From NCBI RefSeq assembly GCF_963678635.1, contig NC_087069.1, positions 38,002,071 through 38,066,070 of the forward strand: a stretch of DNA of 64,000 nucleotides. The letters are read 5' to 3'. The stretch's first letter is position 1, and the number at the start of each line of letters is the position of its first letter. Of the stretch, positions 52,101-64,000 are shown piece by piece. The translations under genes were made by a program, and so were the position numbers. This DNA comes from Symsagittifera roscoffensis (Eukaryota; Xenacoelomorpha; Acoela; Convolutidae). The notes under the pieces were generated by a model. That model made no database searches and had not been told where the DNA came from. It saw nothing but the letters and a program-made list of their open reading frames with translations.

Positions 52101-55100
52101 ATTTCGCAACTTTCACCCATTTTCATCATGAATTACCAAATTTTCACTCAGGTTTCTATGGCATGTAATACAGTAGAATCACCAATTCTACAGTAACCAA
52201 AAGAAATCAGACGTTCGAATAAAACTAAAAATAGCACTAAGCTTATCTTAATACTGTAATTGAACAAAAAATGACTAGTCGTTTAACTTAAGTGGACAAG
52301 TCTAAACTAGACCTCGAATTATGAAAAAAAATTTTAAATATTAATTTTTCTAGCTCTTAGTAAAATTCGATGAAATAAAAAACATTTGATTGAAATTAAT
52401 TTGATGGCTTCTTCAGTTTTTCTGCTAAATTGTGGAATTGAAACCATATGCCTCAAAGAAACTTTCAAAAAAATAAATGTAAGAACAAAACTTATACATC
52501 AAAAAGACTGTCTATCCGCATGCATGAAACTTCTTCAAAAATTCGCCTTGCTTCGTGCAATTAGAGAATAGGCAGAAGATTGAGCAAGCTGCTTTTCAGG
52601 CAAAACCAAAAATAATCTCAGAAAGTAGAGACGGTTCTCAAAATAAATAACATCAAATCATTTTAAGTATCTATCAGCGAGGGCCAACAATGTTCAAAAT
52701 AGCTTTCAATCATCAGTTGTATAGAAAACAGAGCGGAAATTAAGAGAAACAGACCCTTTTCCAGACAAAAAATTGAAACGGGGCCAAACTGAGCAAAAAA
52801 ACAATGTGATTAAAGTTTTCATAAATAAAGTTTACCTGCTGATGCGCAAGTAACAAATAAAAATCTCAGCACTGTTTATTTTTGAACCAAAACAACTTGA
52901 ATTAGTTTTTTTTTCAGATTGGAGACATTTTATCTATAACCACAACCAAATATTTTATAGCCGAACGAAAAACTTCCTGCGTTGCTCGCTTCTAATTAGA
53001 CTAAAAGAGAACAAAAATTTTTCAAACCGATTTTTCTCGACACTGAGAAAATTTGACCACATAAGTCCCGCATTCGATTTTGATGATTATTTCAGGCACC
53101 TAAGAGAACGAACAGAGATACATCTACTCTGAGTACGATTTTTCTTTCAATTTTTAAAGGTCGGAACAAAAATTTAATGAGTAATGTCTTGGTCGTTAAC
53201 TCATAGAGTAATTTCAGATAAGGTGCACAGTCTGTTCGTCAAGCTATATTATTTTTGGCCGGATAGATTCGTGCAACTTCTTAGTCTAATACCAATCTTC
53301 ATCTTACGCTTATATCTCCTAGTCTCAATAGGTCTAGTGTTCACTGGTTTCGCGTATTAGTTCATGGAGATTACCTCTTGAAGGAGAACAACTGTCGTCC
53401 AAGTAATTTCAGCACTTACAAGTAAGTGTCATTTGTTGGGGATGGAATATGATTGGTTCAGTATTATTATTTTATAGTATTAGAGAATTATATATTATAT
53501 CCAATTATAAACTCTAATTTAGAACTGGTTCCGTCCATCCAATTTTTGAAGAGTTTTTAATTGTTTTTAATTGTTTATTGTAGTGTAAGATGGGTGATGT
53601 TGTTTTCTTCTGAAGTTGTGAGCAGTGAATTCGTGAAGAAGGGAGATGTGTAGTTATTTGTGTTAGAAGGAAGATGGTTGTTTTCAATTGTGTTTTGAAG
53701 TGGGTCTCGTTGAACGTTGGTAGTCTTAGGTGGGTGTCAAGACTTCTGATCGATGCAATGATGTATTGATTTCGTTAAGTTTAGAGCAAAACTACGTGCA
53801 GAGTGAAGTTTGACTTTTCCGTGTGAAGTGCCAAGTGACTAAGATCTGTATGTGAAGTCAACATCTTGATGGCCATTGGTCTGTTTCAATGGGTTTCCTT
53901 TAAAGCGATGTTGGGTCCATACTTGAAATCTTTGAGAGTCGTGACTACGGCCACAAAAAATTTCGATTTGCCATTCCAGGGTTGGAATGTCTGATTGTCA
54001 TCTTCTTTGCTGCTAGTTCCGGAGGCTTTAGAAAATCTTTACATACTGCATTATATTTTTACGTTTACATCTTGTTTGTTAAGCTTTCAATTATGATTTT
54101 TTGTTAGTTAATTTCGCAAAAGCGTTTCTGTTTTAGTTCAGTTTTTTTAAAGAGTCGCTCATCGTAGACCAACTCTCGAAATATGAAGTGGGTAACAAAG
54201 CGTGGATGTAGCGCGGTGGGTTAGGCCGGCTAAAGAGCATGCTCAGGACGTCCCTCTGGCTGATGAGGCCAGGCGTGGACTATAATTTTGTGGTCTCTTT
54301 GTGCAGAGTCTCTTTAAGTGTTCAAACTTTTTTGACATTTTATTACGTGTTTTCTCTTTTTTTCTTCGGTTGTCTCCTTTTCTCAAAAATAAACTCATTT
54401 GTTTTGGGCTTGTCTTCCGACTCTTTTGTGGTACTTTATTTTCATAAAACTTGAAAGTGGTTTCCAAAAAAGAAATAATTATCCAGTTTTAATCTGGTGT
54501 TAACCTGGTTTGGGTACAGTGGGACTTTCTTTCTTAGTCATGCTGTTAGCTTGTGGTTTTTGTGGTGTTAGTACGGTGCGTTGATTAGATTATAATTCCT
54601 TGCCAACCGGGTTAAGGGAAAGTTTGAAACGTGTTAAAACAAGTTAGAGTTGTTTTCAGTGATAGTTTGAAACTTGAAATTCTTTATTTGGGCAATTCTT
54701 TGTGGGCGAGTTTGTGCGGTTGTGGAAACAGTGTGTGATTTATATGCTATTGAAGAATTCAAATCTAAAAAAGAAGCGTCTTAGAAAAGGTTACTCCAGT
54801 CAGTTTATTTGCTTTTCGATTTAAATTTACAACACTTTTTTTTAATTTACTGCACTTGAACACTTAATTTTTTTAAAATTATGTCTTTGGGAAATCTGAA
54901 AACTACTGCGTCAGTTATATATTACAATTGGTTATTAAAATTGAATAGGTATAGAAAAATTTAGAACACGTATATCTATTGAGATGAGAAAATCCAAATT
55001 TTTGAAAACAATAGAAAATTCACACGGGTGCAATTGAACTATAGTTTAAACTATATTTGATTCTGAATTTCTCATTATCTGATTATGCGCTTTTAACACT

Positions 55101-58100
55101 TGCGTTCAGCAAAGTTGCTAAGTTTTGAAAAACTTAAAATCCCTTTGTCTGTGAAAAATAAAAGCAGACAAAAAAATTTTTTTATTAACAAAAGTAGCAT
55201 TTTGAAGTACAACAACAATAACAAGATCTCCAGTAGACTAAGATCCAATGTAAAATGGATAACACAAAGATATGGAATAACTTCCAAGCTTCTCTTAAGC
55301 TTGTAGTACGAAACTGATTGGCTATAGTGCGCAAACATTAAACCACATTCAGCTATTTCGCAAAAATTTAGCTCGAGAATTTAAAATAAAACTGCTAAAT
55401 ACTCATTTGCAAACATTTTCCTCGTGAATTCGAATTATTAATTATTAGTGGAAACCAAAAAGAAGACCACTTATTTTGTAACCAAAGAAATCAGACGTTC
55501 GAACAAAACTAAAAATACCATTAAGCTTATCTTAATATTGTAATTGAATAAAAAATGACTAGTCGTTTAACTTAAGTGGACAAGTCTAAACTAGACCTCG
55601 AATTATGAAAAAAAAAAATTTTTAAATATTAATTTTTCTAGCTTTTAGTAAAATTCGATGAAATAAAAAAACATTTGATTGAAACTAATTTGATGGCTTC
55701 TTCAGTTTTGCTGCTAAATTGTGGAATTGAAACCATATGCCTCAAAGAAACTTTCAAAAAAACAATTGTAAGAACAAAACTTATACATCAAAAAGACTGT
55801 CTATCCGCATGCATGAAACTTCTTCAACAGTTCGCCTTGTTTCGTACAATTACAGAAATAGGCAGAAGATGGAGCAAGCTGCTTTTCAAGTAAAACCAAA
55901 AAAAAATCTCAGAAAGTAGATATGGTTCTCAAAATAAATAAAAACAAATCATTTTAAGTATCTATCAGCGAGGGCCAACAATGTTCAAAATAGCTTTCAA
56001 TCATCAGCTGTATAAAAAACAGAGCGGAAATTAAGAGAAGCAGACCATTTTCCAGACAAAAAATTGAAACGACAAAAAAAACAATGTGATTAAAATTTTC
56101 ATAAACAAAGCTTACCTGCTGATGCGCAAGTAACAAATAAAAATCTCAGCACTGTTTATTTTTGAACCAAAACAACTTGAATTAGTTTTTTTTCAGATTG
56201 GAGACATTTTATCTATAACCACAACCAAATATTTTATAGCCGAACGAAAAACTTCCTGCGTTGCTCGCTTCTAATTAGACTAAAAGAGAACAAAAATTTT
56301 TCAAACCGATTTTTCTCGACACTGAGAAAATTTGACCACATAAGTCCCGCATTCGATTTTGATGATTATTTCAGGCACCTAAGAGAACGAACAGAGATAC
56401 ATCTACTCTAAGTACGATTTTTCTTTCAATTTTTAAAGGTCGGAACAAAAATTTAATGAGTAATGTCTTGGTCGTTAACTCATAGAGTAATTTCAGATAA
56501 GGTGCACAGTCTGTTCGTCAAGCTATATTATTTTTGGCCGGATAGATTCGTGCAACTTCTTAGTCTAATACCAATCTTCAATTTACGCTTATATCTCCTA
56601 GTCTCAATAGGTCTATTGTTCACTGGTTTCGCGTATTAGTTCTTGGAGATTAGCTCTTGAAGGAGAACAACTGTCGTCCAAGTAATTTCAGCACTTACAA
56701 GTAAGTGTCATTTGTTGGGGATGGAATATGATTGGTTAGTATTATTATTTTATAGTATTAGAGAATTATATATTATATCCAATTATAAATTCTAATTTAG
56801 AACTGGTTCCATCCATCCAATTTTTGAAGAGTTTTTAATTGTTTTTAATTGTTTATTGTAGTGTAAGATGGGTGATGTTGTTTTCTTCTTAAGTTGTGAG
56901 CAGTGAATTCGTGAAGAAGGGAGATGTGTAGTTATTTGTGTTAGAAGGAAGATGGTTGTTTTCAATTGTGTTTTGAAGTGGGTCTCGTTGAACGTTGGTA
57001 GTCTTAGGTGGGTGTCAAGACTTCTGATCGATGCAATGATGTATTGATTTCGTTAAGTTTAGAGCAAAACTACGTGCAGAGTGAAGTTTGACTTTTCCGT
57101 GTGAAGTGCCAAGTGACTAAGATCTGTATGTGAAGTCAACATCTTGATGGCCATTGGTCTGTTTCAATGGGTTTCCTTTAAAGCGATGTTGGGTCCATAC
57201 TTGAAATCTTTGAGAGTCGTGACTACGGCCACAAAAAATTTCGATTTGCCATTCCAGGGTTGGAATGTCTGATTGTCATCTTCTTTGCTGCTAGTTCCGG
57301 AGGCTTTAGAAAATCTTTACATACTGCATTATATTTTTACGTTTACATCTTGTTTGTTAAGCTTTCAATTATGATTTTTTGTTAGTTAATTTCGCAAAAG
57401 CGTTTCTGTTTTAGTTCAGTTTTTTTAAAGAGTCGCTCATCGTAGACCAACTCTCGAAATATGAAGTGGGTAACAAAGCGTGGATGTAGCGCGGTGGGTT
57501 AGGCCGGCTAAAGAGCATGCTCAGGACGTCCCTCTGGCTGATGAGGCCAGGCGTGGACTATAATTTTGTGGTCTCTTTGTGCAGAGTCTCTTTAAGTGTT
57601 CAAACTTTTTTGACATTTTATTTCTCTTTTTTTCTTTGGTTGTATCCTTTTCTCAAAAATAGACTCATTTGTTTTGGTCTTGTCTTCCGACTTTTTTGTG
57701 GTACTTTATTTTCATAAAACTTGAAAGTGGTTTCCAAAAAAGAAATAATTATCCAGTTTTAATCTGGTGTTAACCTGGTTTGGGTACAGTGGGACTTTCT
57801 TTCTTAGTCATGCTGTTAGCTTGTGGTTTTTGTGGTGTTAGTACGGTGCGTTGATTAGATTATAATTCCTTGCCAACCGGGTTAAGGGAAAGTTTGAAAC
57901 GTGTTAAAACAAGTTAGAAGTGTTTTCAGTGATAGTTTGAAACTTGAAATTCTTTATTTAAGCAATTCTTTGTGGGCGAGTTTGTGCGGTTGTGGAAACA
58001 GTGTGTAATTCAATGCTATTGAAGAATTCAAATCTAAAAAAGAAGCGTCTTAGAAAAGGTTACTCCAGTCAGTTTATTTGCTTTTCGATTTAAATTTACT

Positions 58101-61100
58101 ACACTTTTTTTTAATTTACTGCACTTGAACACTTAATTTTTTTAAAATTATGTCTTTGGGAAATCTAAAAAATACTGCGTCAGTTATATATTACAATTGG
58201 TTATTAAAATTGAATAGTTATAGAAAAATTTAAAACACGTATATCTATTGAGATGAGAAAATCCAAATTTTTGAAAACAATAGAAAATTCACACGGGTGC
58301 AATTGAACTATAGTTTAAACTATATTTGATTCTGAATTTCTCATTATCTGATTATGCGCTTATAACACTTGCGTTCAGCAAAGTTGCTAAGTTTTGAAAA
58401 ACTTAAAACCCCTTTGTCTGTGAAAAATAAAAGCAGACAAAAAAATTTTGCTATTAACAAAAGTAGCATTTTGAAGTACAACAACAATAACAAGATCTCC
58501 AGACTGAGATCCAATGTAAAATGGATAACACAAAGATATGGAATAACTTCCAAGCTTCTCTTAAGCTTGTAGTACAAAACTGATTGGCTATAGTGCACAA
58601 ACATTAAACCACATTCAGCTATTTCGCAAAAATTTAGCTCGAGAATTTAAAATAAAACTGCTAAATACTCATTTGCAAACATTTTCCTCGTGAATTCGAA
58701 TTATTAATTATTAGTGGAAACCAAAAAGAAGACCACTTATTTTGTAACCAAAGAAATCAGACGTTCGAACAAAACTAAAAATACCATTAAGCTTATCTTA
58801 ATATTGTAATTGAATAAAAAATGACTAGTCGTTTAACTTAAGTGGACAAGTCTAAACTAGACATCGAATTATGAAAAAAAAAAATTTCAAATATTAATTT
58901 CTCTAGCTTTTAGTAAAATTCGATGAAATAAAAAACATTTGATTGAAACTAATTTGATGGCTTCTTCAGTTTTGCTGCTAAATTGTGGAATTGAAACCAT
59001 ATGCCTCAAAGAAACTTTCAAAAAAACAATTGTGAGAACAAAACTTATACATCAAAAAGACTGTCTATCCGCATGCATGAAACTTCTTCAACAGTTCGCC
59101 TTGTTTCGTACAATTACAGAAATAGGCAGAAGATGGAGCAAGCTGCTTTTCAAGCAAAACCAAAAAAATCTCAGAAAGTAGATATGGTTCACAAAATAAA
59201 TAAAAACAAATCATTTTAAGTATCTATCAGCGAGGGCCAACAATGTTCAAAATAGCTTTCAATCATCAGCTGTATAAAAAACAGAGCGGAAATTAAGAGA
59301 AGCTGACCATTTTCCAGACAAAAAATTGAAACGACAAAAAAAACAATGTGATTAAAATTTTCATAAACAAAGCTTACCTGCTGATGCGCAAGTAACAAAT
59401 AAAAATCTCAGGACTGTTTATTTTTGAACCAAAACAAGTTGAATTAGTTTTTTTTTCAGATTGGAGGAGACCTTTTATCTGTAACCACAACCAAATATTT
59501 TTTAGCCGAACGGAAAACTTCCTGCGTTTCTCGCTTCTAATTAGACTAAAAGAGAACAAAAATTTTTCAAACCGATTTTTCTCGACACTGAGAAAATCTG
59601 ACCATATAAGTACGGCATTCGATTTTGATGATTATTTCAGGCACACACCTAAGAGAACAAACAGAGATCCATCTACTCTGAGTACAATTTTTTTTCAAAT
59701 TTTAATGGTCGAAACAAAAGCTTAATGAGTAATGTCTTGGTCGTTAACTCATAGAGTAATTTCAGATAAAGTGCACAGTCTCTTCGTCAAGTTATCTTAT
59801 TTTTGGCCGGATAGATTCGTGCAACTTCTTAGTCTAATAGCAATCTTCAACTTACGCTTATATCTCCTAGTCTCAATAGGTCTAGTGTTCACGGGTTTCG
59901 CGTATTAGCTCTTGAAGAGAACAACTGTCGTCCAAATAATTTCAGCACTTACAGCAAAACTACACTTAGAGCAAAACTACGTGCAGAGTGAAGTTTGACT
60001 TTTCCGTGTGAAGTGCCAAGTGACTAAAATCTGTATGTGAAGCCAACATCTTGATGGCCATTGGTCTGTTTCAATGGGTTTCCTTTAAAGCGATGTTGGG
60101 TCCATACTTGAAATCTTTGAGAGTTGTGACTACGGCAACAAACCATTTCGATTTGCCATTCCAGGGTTGGAATGTCTGATTGTAAACTTCATTGCTGCTC
60201 GTTCCGGAGGCTTTAGGAAGTCTTTACATACTGCATTTTATTTTTACGTTTACATCTTGTTAGTTAAGCTTTTAGTTATGACTTTTTGTTAGTTAATTTC
60301 GCAAAAGCGTTTCTGTTTTAGTTCAGTTTTTTTAAAGTGTCACTCACCGTAGACCAACTCTCATCAAAAATATGAAGTGGGTCAAAAAGCGTGGATGTAG
60401 CGCGGTGGGTTAGGCCCGGCTATAGAGCATGCTCAGGACGTCCCTCTGGTTGATGAGGCCAGGCGTGGGCTATGACTTTGTGGTCTCTTTGTGCAGAGTC
60501 TCTTTAAGTGTTCAAACCTCTTTGACATTTTATTACGTGTTTTCTCTTTTTTTCTTTGGTTGTCTCCTTTTCTCAAAAATAGAGTCATTTGTTTTGGGGT
60601 TGTCTTCTGAATTTTTTTGTTGTGTTTTGTTTTCATAAAACTTGAAAGTTTTTTCCAAAAAAGAAATAATTATCCAGTTTTAATCTGGTGTTAACCTGGT
60701 TTGGGCACAGTGGGACTTTCTTTCTTAGTCATGCTGTTAGCTTGTGGTTTTGGTAGCGTTAGTAAGCTGCGTTGATTAGATTATAATTCCTTCCCAACCG
60801 GGTTAAGGGAAAGTTTGAAACGTGTTAAAACAAGTTAGAGTTGTTTTCAGTGATAGTTTGAAACTTGAAGTTTTTTATTTAAACAATTCTTTGTGGGCGA
60901 ATTTGTGCGGTTGTGGAAACGGTGTGTCATTTATATGCTATTGAAGAATTCAAATCTAAAAAAGAAGCGTCTTAGAAAAGGTTACTACAGTCAGTTTATT
61001 TGCTTTTCGATTTAAATTTACTACTTTTTTTTATCAATTTACTGCACTTGAACACTTTATTTTTATAAAATTATGTCTTTGGGAAACTAAAAACTACTGC

Positions 61101-61150
61101 GTCAGTTATATACTACAATTGGTTATTAAAATTGAATACTTATAGAAAAA
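49122..61150. repeat. Three tandem ~3.27 kb units
   Basis: Units start at about 49122, 54963 and 58233 (ACACGTATATCTATTGAGATGA). The second to third offset is 3270. The first is longer only because of the 49679-52192 insertion. Each unit contains ~1.5 kb of unidentified sequence, then an LTR (about 53190, 56465, 59740) and the 3' noncoding region of the second family. The third unit lacks ~360 bases of the LTR and runs straight into the coding end at 61.3 kb. No genes; the repeated short frames are not credible. Confidence 0.9.
49679..52192. mobile_element. Solo-LTR-like insertion, 2514 bp
   Basis: It starts TGTAAACG, ends TTCTACA, and has GTAAC at 49674-49678 and 52193-52197. The tandem unit is continuous without it (TTTTGTAACCAAAGAAATCAG at 55.47 and 58.74 kb), which proves the insertion. 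The TG..CA ends and 5 bp duplication fit a solo LTR. It has no coding capacity. About three copies of a ~50 bp repeat (CTAACTGAGAACCAACTA) are at 50289-50435. It is higher in GC than its surroundings and unrelated to the other LTRs seen here. Confidence 0.85.
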
Positions 61151-61304
61151 TTTAAAAGGTTTATTGCAAGAAGTTTCTAACTTTTTAATTGATTTTTCTT
61201 GTTTTAGATGGGTGAACGGTGAAATCTAAAAGTTAGAAGTGAAACATTTTCTCAAATTGGCTAGTACGTTTTGGATTTATTAGTGAATATTTCAACTATA
61301 CTTA

Positions 61305-62972
61305 CCGGCTGCAAAAAATCCATTTGAGAAATTGGTGTAAATAATTTTTGATGTTGTTAGGAGTTCAGCAAGCATTCGGATGACGTTTTCAGTCTATAGG
61401 AGGGCTCATAGAAGCTGAAGTGTTCGGATGATTTTTAGTTTTTCATTAGTAAGTGCAAAATTGCATGATGTGTGTTCGATGCAATTATATTTTTTGTGGT
61501 TATATTTAACTTTGTGATTGTTTTCTAGGATGTGTACTTCGATGGGATGTAAATATTCATGGGAGATGATTAGTGGGCGAGATTCTCCAAAGTCAACTGA
61601 TTCGGTTAGTGGGCAGATTATTCTCATTTGTCTTATTGGATCGTAATTTCGGAGGATGCCGTGGCTATTGGTTTTTTTAGTACAATAAGTGAAGTTGAAA
61701 AAATATGGTGATGTACATTTAGAGTTAATAAAAATGAATCTGTGTTGTGGGTTAGGTGCTGGTGTGTTAGTTATATAATGGTGTTGAAAAAAATTTATAA
61801 TAAGTGTATGTGTGGGTTAGTTTAGTGCGTAACATTACTTCGTGGGATCTGTGTAGGTCACGTTCTTTTGGTGTTAGGAAATTAAAAGTGAGAGAAAAGT
61901 GATTAAATTTAGTAAAATAAGAATCATAAGCTTTTGTTTCGGTTAGTGCTGTGGAAATTATATTATCGTATTTTTTGTTTTTGCTATCAATTACAAATAA
62001 CATTGAGGTTTAAAAAAAATTTTCTCTGTTAGTTTGCGGATTGTGTTTTCGTCTTCTTCGATGATGATAGTGTCTTCCATGTATCATGCAATGGCGTGAT
62101 GGTAATAATTGATGGAAAATCTATTAGCTGTTCGTGCAACAAATTTAGTGAGTGTTTGAGTTAGTTCGATGCTGCGGTGGTTAATTTGTGTAAGCGTGAT
62201 TGACAAATTGCATTGTCTTCTGGGTTATTATACAACGGTAATTCTAGTGGGTTAGTGAAATGATAGTGAGATGTCCATGATAGTGATGGGTACAGGCTGT
62301 ATTCATCTACGTAATTCAGTTGACTGTTACTAGTGTCGTGGCATGTATATTGTGGAAAACAAGATAAGTTATATATGAGAAATTCTTTGGTATTAGTGTG
62401 CTGTGGGTGTAGGAAAAACAATCGAGGTGGTCTGGGTGATGGAGGTTTTGGGCGTTCGGGTGTTTTCTATTAAATACTCGGTTGGCTCTGATTTCTTCTA
62501 CTGAGGAGGCTGATTGGAGGATTTGGAGGGGGATATGGGTTGTGCTATATTATGAAGCGTTCGCGTGTTATTGTGTTGAAGCAGTTGTTGAAGTGTTGTG
62601 AAGTTATCGAGCTTGTGCTCAAGCTCTTCTATGACGGGGCTCGGTGTGTTGCCTGTCAGGGAGAAGTAGGTTGGGGTTGCATCTGTGTAAGAGGAGGGCA
62701 CTGGGAATTTCCCTTCGGAAGTGGGGGTTTCGATAGGATGGCAGGGAGGCTGTGAAAAGATGGAGGGGCTGGGTTCTGAGTTTTGGAATTCGAGTTGTTA
62801 AATTGTGATATGGTTTCAAAAACACTATTTGTTGAATCGTCAGATTCCATGCGTGACAAGTTAGAGGTGAATGATGGTAAAGTAGATGAAGTGAGACCAG
62901 AAAGGGAAATTTGGGAGGATTGTCGTTGAAGGTTGGATGGGTAGGATAGGGAGCGGTTCAGGCAAATTGCCG
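61305..62972 (-). pseudogene. Unknown C-terminal protein, second copy (copy 2)
   Basis: Fragments at 61406-61627, 61767-62003, 62161-62421 and 62498-63057 match 30142-31951 in order. Here the low-complexity and structured parts are in the same frame near 62170-62200. Stops and indels elsewhere break it. Conserved residues include the HTYTYY and KYNHK blocks. Confidence 0.75.
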
Positions 62973-64000
62973 GCTCATCGTGGGCTAAAAAGATTACTGT
63001 TCTGAGAACGGAAATTAGTGTTGTGTGACTGTTCGATGATCTTTTCATATGTGTCATCTTTGTTTGGTTGATCGACTAATATATGAGAAACTGGGATTCG
63101 TGGGTAGCTAAGACTTGAAGAGTTTGTGCTCTGGATTCGGTATGTGTCTATAGTTTTGTGATAGTAAAGATAGTGAGTGATTTATTTGTAGATTTTGTAG
63201 CTGTGGTGCAGTGGATGTTGTAGTTGTTTTGTCTAATGAATTGTCATATGGGTTTGGTGTTGTTAATAACTTTTTGTTGTTTTCGCTGATTTTAGCGTCT
63301 AAAAGGATTTTAATAATTGAGGTTGAAAAATTCCAAAAAATCTTGCAAACAAGTTGCGTACTACACTTGCTTGTTTGTTTAATTGTGTGTATAGCACATG
63401 TGTGATATATTCCTTTTAGTAGTGAGGAAAGAAATACTAAAAGGTTGAACATTGCGTAAAAAATAGTCAATATTTCCAACAAGTAATAGGACCATCTTAG
63501 AAAGGCAAGGAGTTCGTTTTTTCGGTTTACGAAACTAAAGAATTTTTTGGGAGAAAAATTTTGTGAACGGTATTTTTTGCCGTTTAGATATTTATTAATC
63601 TTTTATATCCTTAAATTATCCGCTGTAGTCTTATGCGTAAATGTCAGAAAATCCTGATGTTTCTGCAAGTTTTCATAAATTTTGGTCTATTGATTGTCTT
63701 TGGATTGTGTCCATTTCCGTTCTTGAAAATGTTGTGTACGGATGTGATATTATATTTCTGATCGTGAGATCAATATTCGGGTTTCGGGCCATAGCTCTGA
63801 TGCATTCTGGTGAAATTTTTTTAAAATATTATTTGGCATAAGTGTAGGGTATGTAGTGAGGAGATAGTATTTATTTTCATCTGGATTTAGCTCTACGATA
63901 TTGTGGCTATTTTCAGATCCACATGCTACGGCTCTATGCCAAAAGTCTGTGCGTCTGAAAAGTGTTTCTACAAAATGTACTTTATTTTAATAGAACATGG
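62973..64000 (-). pseudogene. Envelope-like protein, C-terminal part, second copy
   Basis: 63108-63482 carries the membrane segment and tail that match 31952-32692, including FYAMFN, LKGIY and TCAIHT. The frame ends, after one small indel, at TGA 62973-62975 in the same sequence context as copy 1. At 63850-64000 the ectodomain end (VELNPDE) is visible. The start lies outside the window. Confidence 0.75.

Noticed and set aside
52386-52571. Repeated ORF at 52386, 55675 and 58939
   Set aside because: It belongs to the tandem 3.27 kb units, with frame-disrupting differences between them and no domain.
54240-54275. CTGATGAG near the tRNA-like motif, like a hammerhead ribozyme core
   Set aside because: A nearby CTCGAAA exists in the 54 and 57 kb units, but the required stem II pairs for only two bases. 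The 29.2 kb copy lacks CTGATGAG.

Overview
This is an AT-rich animal genomic window, most likely from an invertebrate. It holds almost no host coding sequence and is dominated by LTR retrotransposon copies in different states of decay. The support for an animal is a pair of fibronectin-III-like exons with symmetric phase-1 introns and GT/AG splice sites on the minus strand (47821-48156, then 19007-19327). Nearly everything between and around them is mobile DNA lying in introns. I cannot name the species.

Layout. (1) 1-10.4 kb: a GC-richer, minus-strand Ty3/gypsy-type element with Gag, protease, RT-RNase H, a long linker, integrase and a C-terminal extension. It is broken by stops and frameshifts, and its reverse transcriptase reads YVDA instead of YVDD. 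Its right flank (10.4-13.28 kb) is noncoding and probably holds its 5' LTR. (2) 13.28-18.9 kb: a leader-plus-LTR remnant of a second element family, tandemly duplicated as a ~2.34 kb unit and followed by an inverted copy of the unit's end. (3) 19.0-19.3 kb: an FN3-like exon. (4) 20.0-27.0 kb: an old, decayed copy of the second family, between two direct repeats. (5) 28.1-47.5 kb: the best copy of the second family. It is an unusually long (~19.3 kb) minus-strand LTR element with 403-407 bp LTRs differing at about a dozen positions, a tRNA primer site and flanking CATTAT. (6) 47.8-48.2 kb: the other FN3-like exon. (7) 48.4-49.1 kb: an inverted LTR scrap and a MITE with TA duplications. (8) 49.1-61.2 kb: three tandem ~3.27 kb units made of the second family's 3' end plus other sequence. 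The first unit is split by a 2514 bp solo-LTR-like insertion with a GTAAC duplication. (9) 61.3-64 kb: the 3' coding end of another copy of the second family, leaving the window.

The most interesting object is the second family. In transcription order it has a 5' LTR, a primer site, a long leader, a small very basic ORF overlapping gag, and a multi-part Gag with an Arg/Asn/Ser-rich nucleocapsid. Protease, RT, RNase H and integrase follow. After integrase come a two-membrane-segment ORF, a Ser/Thr/Pro-rich ORF, a cysteine-containing candidate envelope glycoprotein with a membrane segment near its C-terminus, and a further ~550-600 residue protein of unknown function, then a long 3' noncoding stretch and the 3' LTR. 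In the two copies that include it, the glycoprotein frame ends at the same TGA inside an identical ~20-base block. The unknown protein continues in the same frame with no early ATG. This suggests stop-codon readthrough or a splice acceptor, and it appears worth direct study.
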